From Brachyhypopomus gauderio (Eukaryota > Chordata > Actinopteri > Gymnotiformes > Hypopomidae): DNA of 64,000 bases. A program made the position numbers and the translations under genes. The notes beneath the pieces were generated by a model, which saw nothing but the letters and a program-made list of their open reading frames with translations, made no database searches and was not told the DNA's origin. The stretch spans positions 1,625,980 to 1,689,979 of the forward strand of contig NC_135220.1 in NCBI RefSeq assembly GCF_052324685.1. The letters are read 5' to 3'. Shown piece after piece: positions 1-12,361 of the stretch (positions within the stretch are counted from its first letter, which is position 1; every line of letters starts with the position of its first letter).

Positions 1-2458
1 ATCTCAGTGGTGAAGCTGCTGGTGTTCCCACATTGTTAAACGGGCTGCTATGGCCAATAACGAACTCTGATCTCGATGGAGGTGACAGATGGGTAGAGTG
101 AGATGGTGTGCCCGAATCTTGTTTACTGAAAGATGCTGGGCTTGAGCCAGCTTCTTGAACAGTAGATCCAGCAGGAGAACCCACATGGGAAGGAGATGCC
201 TGAAAAGGACTACGTGCGGTCATCCCATGAGACTGCTGTCCTGGTGGCGTCTGGGTCTGACCCATGCCCATGATTTGCCTTTGCTGACTCGAGAGGGGGC
301 TGCCAGGCGAACCCTGACCCATAAGCTGACGAGGGGACAATGGCCTAGTCATGTGACCAAGAGGTGCCGTGCGAACTGGACCCATCATTGGTCGATTCAA
401 AGGCACCTGACCTCTCATCATTTGATGTTGCTGCTGGTGCATCATCTGCTGCACACTACCGTATTGAGGCGAGGTTCCTTGCGATGTTTGTTGCGGCAGC
501 GATCCAGCGCCCTGATGATACTGTGGAGTCATGACGGAGGGCTGGCCCATTACTCCTTGGTGCTCTGGAGACTCCACTGGACCTTGTTTACCTGCAAAGC
601 CATAGGGGTGCTGTTGCTGCGTCTCGAGCCCTGGCATTCTTTGGCCAACAGGTTGGCCCTGTTGACCATGAGGACGCATTTGTGCCTGTCCCTGTCCCTG
701 TAATCTTAGAATCTGGCCCTGCTGCTGTGCCTGTCTCTGAGCAATCATGGCCTGAATTTGTTGCAGTTGCTGGTTAGGAGGAAGGTGACGCAGCTGTGGG
801 TTCTGTGCAATGAAGGCCTGAATGTTGATTGCGGTTCGTATTTGCCCAGGAGCACCGGGCCTTGGGGACATCATCACTTGCTGTCCTCTGTTCATCTGCT
901 CAAGCAAGGCTTGCTTCTGCTGCTGGTGCAACACATCTTGTTGATTCGCATTCCCAGCCATTGCAGCTGGATTTTGGCCACTCTGCTGACCCAGCATGCT
1001 TTGCAGTTGCTGTGGAACACTTTGACCTCCTTGTTGTGGCTGTTGGGAGACGTAACACATTTGCTGACCTTCTTGTTTCACTTGTTCTGCACCGAGAGAG
1101 TTTTGCCTCTGAAGAACGAGCTGCATCTGTTGTTGCTGTTGTTGCATCTGCTGTTGCTGCACTTGAGGTTGTATTCCAGCCTGCTGGCCCGTAACATAGC
1201 CATGTTGCTGTACTGGGCCGGCATTCTGTCCAGGCTGCTGCTGTTTGGCTTGTTGCTGAGTCATATAGGCAAGTGTTTGCTGTTGCTGCCCGGCTGCTCC
1301 GGGCAAATCTCCACCCGGCACCTGAGGCATCTGAACCGGAATGGAGGGTCCACCCTGCTGTGGTGGGGTTTTCGGACTGAGAATTCCTGCGTCTTTAGGA
1401 GCAGGGCTTTGAACATCTTGCGAGAGGGGCGGAACGACCTGCTGCAAATTCTCCACACCGCCTTGAACATTGCTCGAAGGGGGCGTTCCCAACGTCACTT
1501 GTGGCTCTAATGGGTTTACTTGTGCCGGTTGTCTCTGCTGGGGCATTTGCTGCTGTTGGAGCTGTGCGTGGGTCTTTGACGCGTTCTGCTGTTGCTGAGT
1601 AAGAAGCATTCGCTGTGCCAAAACATTCTGCTGTTGAGGTGCACCTTGAAGTTCACCTTGCGGTCCTCTAAGAATATGTTGTGGTCCACCAGGTCCCTGC
1701 TGACTCATCAAACCCTGAGGTCTCTGAAGCTGCTGCACCGCTTGACTTCCAGTCATGCCTTGTTGGCCCGGCATCATATTTTGATTTTGAGTCAGTGGCT
1801 GAGCCATGAGATTTGGCTGCGCCTGCCTGACTCCCTGGTTCCCCATCATGCCCTGAGGAACCTGGAGTAGACTTTGCTGATTTTGTGGGGTGGATATTAA
1901 TCCTGGTTGAAGATTGGACTGTTGCTGTCCCATTAACGGGTTGCCGATCAAAGCCTGAGGTGGCTGACCACCCACAGTCCCAGCTTGCTGACTCAAAACA
2001 CCTTGTTGTTGACTTTGATGTGGCATAGGCTGCTGGCTCATCATAAACTGCTGCTGTTGCTGTAGTTTCTGGACCATCTGCATCCTTTGCTGCAACTGTC
2101 GGTCCTGAAGAAGCCTTGGATCCGGTCCTTGTGCTCCAGTGCCTTGTGGGAAGAATCCACCAGGTGTGCCAGGTGGCACAGGACCATGCACCCCAGCATG
2201 ATGAGTTTGGGCACCAGGAAACGGATGCACTTGTGGCATTCTAACAGGCATACCTCCTTGAGGAACGCCTCCAGATACTTGACCCATCATTGGTGCACCT
2301 TGCTGGCCCATCATCATCTGTCCAGGCATCTTTGAAAGCATGTGTGGACCTTGGTTGGGAGGACCAGGTGCAAGCATGGAGGAGCTTTGCTGATGTTGTT
2401 GCTGCTTACTTCTGTATTCGGCGATCAGATTAGTATGCTCCTTCTGCTGTTTACGTAC
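1..2458 (-). CDS. kmt2d: kmt2d exon 38 (partial): poly-glutamine-rich exon, continues beyond the left edge
   Basis: The acceptor lies at 2459-2460; the exon begins [18 protein letters not shown], as in human [17 protein letters not shown]. It is rich in Gln, Met and Pro, with repeated Q(4-7) runs. A recognisable island is [19 protein letters not shown] (human GVLAKNPQLRHLSP). Reading stays open to base 1, so the exon is cut by the window. Long plus-strand open frames over this exon are complements of CAG-rich codons and not genes. Gln-rich segments of KMT2D are thought to drive condensate formation. Confidence 0.95.
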
Positions 2459-5400
2459 CTGGAAGGGTGGAGATGAGATTTTAATGGAAAGATTCTTATC
2501 TGGTACATAAAAAACACACACACAAATCAGGCTGTTCACTTGTTAATATAAAAGACAAATGTTTGCTCACCTGGTCCAGTTGTTTCTGGATCTTACTTTG
2601 CTCTTCGGTGACCAATTTTAGCTTTTCGGCATCTGCCTCTGCAAATTCTCGCCCTGCTTTCTTAGCAGTGCGTTGCTTAGCACAAAGCGCTTTGCGAGAT
2701 TTGCGATGAGCACCTATCTGCTCCTCTAAAAACTTCAGCTGCATCTGTAGCAACTGTTGGGTGTGCGCAAGCCATTCTTCATATTGGTGCTGCTCAGCAT
2801 CATCTATTTTGCAGAGGGATTGAAATGTGGTATGATAAATATGTAGACAAAAGGTTTATACATTTGCCTCTATTAACACAGTAATTGTGGTACAACACAA
2901 TTAATTGTGGTACAAGGAACCTATGTGGTAAAGACAAAAAGTACAGGAAGATATCACAAGTACAGAACATACTAATGATGCCTTGAACAAACTGGGGAGG
3001 GTTAGGTCGTGGTTGAGCCTGGTCACTGCTTTCCCCCTCCTGAAAACAACAGAAAGTGGCACACACTTTAATAAATCACAGAAACTGAAACATAAGCTGA
3101 ACGTAAAAGGAAATTCATCAACCTTAGATGATCCAGGTCCAATGTGGGTTTGAGGGTCTCCACTTCCTGGAGTTGAGGCCAGCCTCTGAGCCAAAATAGT
3201 TACTTGTTGCCTGACCCCATGAAGAAAAAAAATATATATATATGATGAACGTTAACCAAGGCTATGTAAGAAGACTGAATGATCTGGTTAATTGTTAAAT
3301 TAACATAAGTACCTATTGATCCCGGGTGGTACACCCATGGGGTCTTGAGTCAATACCCTTTTAATGCCTTTCAGGGCAACCATTTTTGCCTTTGCAATAG
3401 GATCCATTATATCATCAGTCATAAACTTATCCAGATCTACAAGAACACAAAGCAACACATACATGTAAAGATGCAGTGTCCTCAACAAATGCAAAAGCCA
3501 AAAGATGAACTACGCAAAACAAAAAAAAAAATACCTTTATCAGGGAAGAAGTTGCTGGGGAGAGATTGCTGTTTTGCCAAGTGTTGAGGTAGTGGTGCTT
3601 GGTGCTGTGGATTAAGCCCAGGGTGTATGTTAGTTGGCTGTCCGCCTCGCATCATACCTTGCGGTTGTCCCATCGCTACAGGTTGAGGTGGAGGCATTGT
3701 TGCACCAAGTAACCTCTGCTGCTGTGGTGTAAGCATGTTAGGGGGCCTCGGTCCCATTCCAGGTTGACTCACAATACCCTGAGGTGGACGATGATGTGGC
3801 AGCAAAATCTGATTTGGCCCTCCGGGAGGTTGTTGCTGATTCTGAAGATTGTGAAGGTGACTTCCTAACCCTCCCTGTAAAGAGTTCATCTGCTGTTGCT
3901 GCTGTTTCTGAAGCTCTTTCTTTTCATGCTCCAGTAAGTCCTGAATCAATAAAGGCAGCTCGCTCGCCTCCAACGAGCTTTCTACTTTGTCAAGGTCAAC
4001 CGCAGGGGAATGCTGCCCTCCACCATCTGGTAGGCCCAGGGGATCCTCACCCAAGTCCGAATGAGTCGAAGTTGTTTGAAATGACAGCGAATCAGCTTGG
4101 GTAGGAAGAGGAAATGGCACACCCCCTAAACGAACAGTGCTGAGTGACGCGGATGAATTTTCCGGCTGAGTCGAGGACTTGGATGGCGTTGCACCAAGAA
4201 GCAAAGAAACAGCCTGTCCCATTTCATCTTTAACCACAGCCTGTGATGGTTGCTGCTGCTCAGCCAAGTCCTTCTCCTCAAGCTTTATAGAAGGGAGTCC
4301 ACCAGTGTCTGAGCACTCCGTCTTCAGTGGATGTGCAACACTGCAAGATGATGTGCCCTCGGTTTTTGAAGGTTGCTTGAGATCTGTGAGTGAGCCCTTG
4401 ACAATTGAACCAGCTTTAGGTCTCTCTTCTGTCTTCATTTCTGCACCGACGGTGGTACTCGAGCCTTCTACTTCTGCTTCAACAAGACGCAACTGGTCCG
4501 TAAAAACATCCTTAGGATCACCTTGGTCAAGTTCCGGGTCGGTGTATGCAAGCAAGTCGAATTCATCACTGTTGAGCAGATCATCCAAATGTGGATCATT
4601 GGTCTCAAGGTTGTCGAGGTTCCCCAAATCATCGTCCCCTTTGTCGGGATCCAGGTCGAGGGCAAGGTCATCCTCATCCTCAACTCCGGCCTCTGTTCCT
4701 GCATCTCCCAGGTCTTTGGCAACAAAAGGATCCTCAAGATCAGGCTCTGGTAAGTCAACAGCATCTTCAGCCGACTGTTGCTCCCCTACAGTATTGTTCT
4801 GAGAACCCTGCTGCTGCGCATCTGAGCGGGAACCAGATGTATTTGAAGGGGTAATTGGCACCTGCTGAGGTTGTAGCTGGGAAGGAGACGGAGGAATATT
4901 GCCCTGCTGAGGAATTAACAAGCCCATGCTGGGCTGTGGCATCCCAAGTCTGGCCTCTTGCCCACCCTCTGCCTGAGTATCAAGAGGAGGAGGCAAGTGT
5001 GGTGGGACAAATGAAGCAGTCACTTCTGGTTGTGGTATAAACATGCGAGGGCGGGGTTGAGGTCCCCTTGGTAAAAACTGGGGCCCCAGTGGTATCCTCT
5101 GGGCATTATGCTTTAATTCTATGAACTGTGGTGGAGGCCCAGTCACACAAGGTTGCACTGTCTCTGTTCCAGTGCTTTGTGCCACTGCAAGAGAATTAGG
5201 CATGCCTTGCATACCCTGCATACCGAGAGGATTGTTCATAGAAGCATTCAGGTGATGTCTGGGCCCAATATCCATCATGGACGGTTGCGCAAACCTCCGT
5301 GGACCAACAGCTTGTCCTTGCCATTGTGTAGGAAATGGTGCCCGTGGATACATGCCCTGGGGGATATTAGGGCCAGCTTGCCTAAAGACGAACAAAAGGA

Positions 5401-8400
5401 CACTTACATTTATTATTTGCAGGTTACATAGTAATAATCATGAAGGTGCTTGAATGAGCACTTAGCACACATGAAATATTTAGGAAAATTACTGAGCCAG
5501 ACATACCTTAAAACATTAGGGTCTATAATACCAGGTGTTCCTGATGGGGGTGGGCGACACATTTTCTCTTCCACTGTCCCCATAGGCAAAGCCAACTTGC
5601 CAGTGACGGCTATCTGAGCAACCGCGGCTCTGTCCTAATATGCATATTGATAAGAAAATTAACAACTAGAGATCAACATCATACAGTAATATGGAAACAT
5701 TGATATGTAAGATATGTAATATTTAGTAAACATGCATATATAGTAAAAACAAACAATCTTTCTGCCATACAGGTCCTCATCTCAGCGGAAAGTGTTAAGG
5801 CATACCTGTGGGTAAGGAGGTGGTGCCCGTTGTGTTTTATCTTGCTGATAACCTGCCATTTCTCCTTCTTGCCAATTTGAAGCATTATTAGTGGCTGCAC
5901 TTGCCTCCTTCTCTTGGCGGAGTGAGGTCCTCTGCATTTTCTGCCGGATCAGAAATTCTCTAAGTCTCTGCCTCTGCAGGGAAAGAGAGAAGCAGAGCTG
6001 TTGAGCATCGTGTTAACGACTTGCCACTAACAATCTCGAACCACTTGGGAGTTGTTCAATTACCTGTCTATGCTTTTCGAGCTCAGACGGACTTAGGCCA
6101 ATGAGAGCCTGATCCTGACCAGTCGAAAGCTCAGGTAGTTCTTGAGTGGCTGGCATGCCTGGCATGTGTGGTGCATCCGGTGGCCGCACGGAAATGCCGT
6201 CTTGGTTTCCAGATGATAGTGCTATTCTAGTATTTACGTCTGCAGCCATGGTTTGTGACTGGGGGAGCTGAACCTGAGCTTGGTGAGTCATCACTTGCTG
6301 CTGGCTCATTGCCTGCTGCTGGCCGATTTGAAGGGCGCCCATACTGGGGCTGACGCTAAAAGGTCCGGGAGGTTTTCCAGTGAGAGGATCCCCTACAGAT
6401 GGCGAACAAGGAGGCTGCTGGCTATGGTGAGGAGAGCCTCTGAAGGGAACCTCGGTGGGTGCTGAAGTTGTCCGAGGAGGTTTGTGTAAAGAGGTAAAAG
6501 GGTCCGTGGACTGAGGTCGTGAGGGTGGCCGGGAGTACGGGTCTGGAGACTGAAAGCGAGGAGTGGCTGGTGACTGCACAGACAGTCCATCATTGGAGAG
6601 GACTGCTGGAGTGAGAGGTGACTGAGAACTACTTTTTGAATGAGGGCTAGAGGCCACCTTTGGATACGGTTCTTGCTGGGGTGCAGTCAGTTTTTGGGGT
6701 AAAGGGGAAGAACCGTCTCCAGACTGCGGCCGGGGTGTGAGGGGAGATTGGGCATATGGATCAGAAAATGAAGAGGGAGACTGGCGATAACTCTCAGAGG
6801 GATGATTAGGCGAGGCATTAAGTGGGAGGGGAGCAGATGAGCTCCCAGCATCCCCCTGATGCATGCGGGGTGTCATGGGAGCTTTGAACAAGCCATCGCC
6901 AGTGTCCAGCATTCCCGCTGGGGAACCTGTGCCTAGTTCCTGTCGACCAATAGAGGCACGTGGAGAAGGGGCGCGCATGTCTGCTCTGCTTTGACCCATT
7001 CCAGCTGGAGAAGAAGCCATAGCAGAGGGAGATGGAGATGAAGCGTACTCTTGTCGAACAATTCCCTGCTGGCCACGAATGGGTTCTCCAAGGTGGGTTG
7101 CGTGAGGTGGGGAGAACATAGGGGAGTCTCCCTTCCCACCAGCTTTGGGTCTGGGACTCTCAGGGAGGCGCATAGGTTCCTGAGAGGCTTGTTGGGTCTG
7201 TGGTGGAAGGACCTGTTGTGGTTTAAAAAAGGGATCGATCTGCTGGGCCCTACGAGGAGTCCCTGGCTGCATATCAAGAGATCCGAGACTGGCTGGCCGT
7301 CCCTGAGGAGCACCCTGTGGGCCAGGTAAAGGGAAACCTGAGGAGGCCTGCAGGGGGCTGGAGGAAGGATGGGAGAATGGGGTAGATGGTTGAGATTGAG
7401 CATGAGGGGACTGGGATGGTGGCTTATAAAAAGGTTCAGTCTGAACATCTGCTGAGCCTGAAGACTTCATAGATCCATCTGGGAAAAAGGTTGAAGACGC
7501 CGTATCCGGGGTAAATGGAAAGGGGCTCTCTGCAGAACTGGGCTGAGAAGGAGTGGAAAGAGATCCAGAGGGTGGTGGAATCTGAAGGTGCAGATTGGGA
7601 CGTTCCCCTTTTACCCGAACCGTCTCGGTTTTAATAGGTCTTAACACCTGACTTTCAGCCTGCTGTGGAGAAGAACACAGAAAAGAGCCGATATCAGTAT
7701 TGTTGTTTGAGTTTCATTTTGCTGAATTTTGAGATGTTACCCTATGGTCTAATTTTGTTTACTTTTACCAAATAACATTTGTCAAACACTTTTATGCAAC
7801 ACTCAATTTGCAAACCACACTTAGATGTTACCACTCAACATTTTTTGTCATCTTAAGAAAATTACACGTGCCAGTTCTCCCTACTCAGGTTGTCCTTTTT
7901 GTTGGAAAATGAGAAAAATAAAAAAAACACCCCAAAACTAACAAAAGCTACATTTTTGTTAGCATTTCTTTTCTAATTCTGTATCAAAAATGTATCGTAT
8001 CGTGCTACACAAATGAGGAGTGGTGTATGAATTAAAAAATACCTTTTGTGCCTTGCTGATTCTCTGAGCCGCCCTGTTATCTTTGGCCTTTTGCTGGATG
8101 AAAAGGGAAAAAAAGCCAAGTTAATTATCAATATTTAGTCATCTCTTGCACTGTCAACATTATATCCATCTCTTACCAGATAGGGAACCTTGTCAGGAGC
8201 GGATACTTTTCTCCAAACCTTCATGATCTGCTTGCAGCGACTGGCCCAGTCTGTACAAATAAATAAAAAGCTTAGCCCCTGTATGTCAGTCGTTTGAATT
8301 AGTCATTTCAGTAATTTAATTACACCTTTGGATAGCCAAGATATTTTAATTATACATATTTATTTAATTTGGTGAATTTGTACATACCAGGGTAGTCTTG

Positions 8401-11400
8401 CTTGAGGTTAGGGAAATTGATATTAGCATAGAGCACAGGAGAAATGGTGGAGAGGTTTCCCAGCTCCTCGTCTTTCTCCCACCGCTGCAGACTGCGCTGG
8501 TTGTAGGAGAGGCCATCACCCTCCTGTTCAGTAGGAGTTGGAGGAGTAGAGGGTGTTGCTGGAGTAGAGGGTGTTGCCCAAGGGCTGTCCTCATCCTGTT
8601 CTGGACTGAAAAGTCCACTACGGTCACTGGGGGAGACAGACCAAATGATTACAAAACTATCACAAATGAAGATATCATGTGAACAGTTTTGAGAAAGTTT
8701 AATTCTCACCGCAGGTCAAAAAACGGGGACTGAGAAAGTCCTTGAAACGGCTCTGTGATATTAGCTGAGGGCAATGAGCCAGAGGTACCTGTAAAAGAAT
8801 CAGCTAACTCACAGTCAGACTGCACTTTTAATGTCAGTGGCAAGAGCAAGCTGGCAGGTCTGCACAGAATCTGTCCATACCTGGAAGGATTCTTTGGGGC
8901 AAACCACTGCGATTTGGCTCCCCTTCTAGGACTGGCCCTTTGCCAGCTTGAACTGTGCCACTTTGAGAACTCCCCTCCAAGGGTCCAAGTACCTTCTGGA
9001 AGAACTGCTCAGAATTTTGACTTTCAGTTTCCTGTGGAAGACCTGGGCACAACAAAAAAAAAAAAGCAATTTTCACAAACCAAGTTTTATAATAATTCTG
9101 ATTTATCTATTCACAAAATGTTAAGAAATTTAATCTATTGTAGCTTCTACCTTTATTCGTTTGTGTGTCTGGGCCAGAAGCATCGTCTAAACTTTGACCT
9201 TGGAGAGAGGGCTGTTCACCTGTTACCACTGAAAGACAGTGTCAAAAAATTTTTTTTGAAACAATTTTCTCCAGATAAAGTTCAGAAGCCATTGTTTTGA
9301 ACACTTCACAGCTATGCAACCTACATTTCATCTCTCCCTGAGGCTTTGGGCCATCAGTCTCCTGCTTAAGCTGCATTGAGCATCCAGCAGATTGCTGGCC
9401 AGCCTCTGCTAGAAGAGAACGCATGTGAATGTAAAAACCTGTGTAATGTACAAAAGCATAACAGGTTACATACAGATTTTCCCATTAGTATAGAGTTGGG
9501 CCTAACCTGATACTGGAGCATTAGGTCTACCCACGAGAGCAGGTAACGAGGGTTTCTGAAGGCCCTGAGAAGGTCTCTGGCCCGAAGGAGCTAGAAAAGC
9601 CCTTTTACTCAGGTCAAGCAAGGTCTTCCCAAAGAAAGCTTCCTGTAGATATGCAGGAAACATATCTTCCAACTTGCTCTTCTTTCTCCCCCTACGCTTT
9701 TTCGCTTGCTCACCCTCTCCTTCCAAAGCCTTAAGATCAGGCGGATCCATGTCAGGATGAGGGCCTAAACACAAAAACACATACTAAGCTATTCATTCTT
9801 TTCATCTAAACATAAAACGTTTGTACAGACTGCTTGGCAGTTGCGTCTTGATTCCACTTGCCTTCTTCGAGTTTAGTCTCAGCTGCCTGTCCTTCGGACA
9901 CACCGTCCCCAGACACAGACAGGCTTTTCCTCATCCGCGTGTGACATTTTCTTTGTCGGACCATGAACCCACCGATCCCTACAACGGAGGCAGTGTTCAT
10001 TATAGCGGCCACGTAGGCTACTGTGGTAACACTGATGAACATAAGCCACCAGAAAACACATGATTATCTGATAATCAGGGATGTAGCCACCTGGCCGGTA
10101 CGGTTTTCGCTTCCTCTTCTTCCCCTCATCGGTGTCTTCTACTCCACCTTTGAGAGCCTCACAGTCCGCCAGACCCTCCATGCCCCCATCTACCCCAGTC
10201 TCCTTGTCCACTCCTTCACGGTCAGGACTTCCAGGGGCTTCCAGTTTGGACTCGCACTCCATTGACTCAGCACAGCCTGTCAAAAATAAACAATCATGGC
10301 TCTATTTAAACCTGTTCACAAGCAAGAGATTCAAGGCACAACTAAACAGACATTTTTAAAGACCATATATAGTAAAAGCAAAGTCCCCAGTGCGCAAGCA
10401 AAAGACAACAAGGGGCATGGAAAAAAAAAATGGCTTAGGGCACGAGGAAACCTTGATAAAACACAAACACACACCTTTAGCCTCATCTCCATCACCTTCA
10501 CCCTCTTTCAGATCTAGGCCGTCGGGGGCTCCCTCGATACAGATGGTACCCAAACGGGAGCGCCGTTGCCTTCGCTTGTGCAGGGGCGACATGGAGATGC
10601 TGCGTAGTAAGGACATGCCCGTCTCGGTCAGCCACACCCCCTCTAGCCTGTAAAACTGCGGCTCTGGATGGGCCAAACGTTAAGAGTAGATTAGAACCTT
10701 TTACATAGCATTTCAGGAACGCGTGCACAGGGAGCAAACGTTTTCCCTCGTCACGGGATGTACAAAAAAAAAAGAAAATGAAACATACCAGGTTCTTTTA
10801 TCTTAAACGTAGAGATCATTGGAGACTCCACTGCAGAAAGGAAAACAAAATGTTAAAATCACCAAACGCCACTTCAAATGTTAGCTAGTGAGACAAATTT
10901 ACCCTCATATACGCTAACAAAAACAGTCAGGTCCACTTCCAAGAAACTCACCAACAGGTCTGGGAACATATGGAGTGCAAGCCGTACAGGCAAAGCCTTC
11001 ATCCGACGCCTGTTCTACCTCATCCTCAGTATAGAGACTCTCACATACAGCATGGACCCATCTAAGGCAGAACCACAAAGCATCAAGAACCACCCAACGT
11101 GATCAAAACTACCACCCATTCCCTCTAATGAATACTTCCACGGTCCACGAGGCGTAACTCCCACCTGTCACAGTGCCGGCACTGCAGAAGCAGCTCTTCC
11201 TCCATGAAGTTCTGACGACACACGGGGCACGTGACCAGACTGGCACAAGGGCCGCAGTGATTGTAGTTGTTCTGCCATTCGCAGTGGAACCCCGGGGAGC
11301 TTGCCCCACAGTGCATGCAGCACACACACCTGAGGCAGAGAGAGTGCCAGCTCTGTTACTGGGACACTAGGACACTAGAACACTAAAACTCTAACTGCCA

Positions 11401-12300
11401 CTGGTCAGACTATTAGGACAACACTTTATTTACAATAAAATGAAAAGAACACACACCAGTTACAAATATGACAAAACCATAACACCAATACTATGTTCGC
11501 ACAGACTTTCAGAGGAACGGTGAACCCATCAAGGAAAGAGAGAGGTACCATTTGCACTTCCAGCCTCCCTTGGGCACATTGTGCAGGGGCGGATCCAAGC
11601 AGTAGGTGTGATAGCTGACATCACAGTCGTCACACAACAGCAGGCGAGACGGGTCGGAGGCCTTGCCACAGACCTCACACACGATGCACTCCAGACACCG
11701 CCAGCCCTTTCTCAGCATCATCTTGGTGATCTGCACAGCGAGCATGGAGACAAAGGCTCATTGGCTAGCTCTGTGTTCACAGAACACAGAAGTGGGTGGA
11801 GCAACCCCCCAGTGGGCAGAGCAACAGCACAGAGAGCAGAGAAGGGCCTACCTTGCTGTTCACGCAGTACGGGTGATAGCACTGAGAGCACTGCGCACAG
11901 GCCAGCAACTGGCCCTCGACGCCACGCCCAAAACTGCCACACACTACACACATGTCCTAGGGGGCAGGACATGGGCAGGACAAAGAGAGCACTCAGACAC
12001 TGCAAGTCAAATCTGAGCACAGGAACAGAATAATCCAGCAATAAACATTAAATGATTACCTGCTGCAAAACAAATTTATCAGTGTTGGAGAAGAGCACCA
12101 CCGTGTTCTGCATGGTGTCATCCTCCTCCTCCTCTTCCTCTTTGTTTAGTCCGGTGTCTGCAGTCATGGTTTGCTATAGCGATGAAAACGGTGAAAACGG
12201 TTAGCTCAGGCTAGAAACAGAACAGTGATGGTGTTTGCCTGTCGTTTCAAGCTGTGCAAATAAAATCGGGGTTGCTCCCCTGCACAATCCCTCCAAGATG

Positions 12301-12361
<61 letters not shown>

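Noticed and set aside
155-1510. Plus-strand open frames of 182 and 250 codons over the left edge
   Set aside because: They are the complement of the Gln-rich kmt2d exon; their Leu/Cys-rich peptides come from CAG/CTG codons and match no family.
9031-9033. Alternative acceptor CCACAG for kmt2d exon 25
   Set aside because: It leads to an in-frame stop with the preceding exon; the upstream TGCCCAG acceptor keeps the frame.
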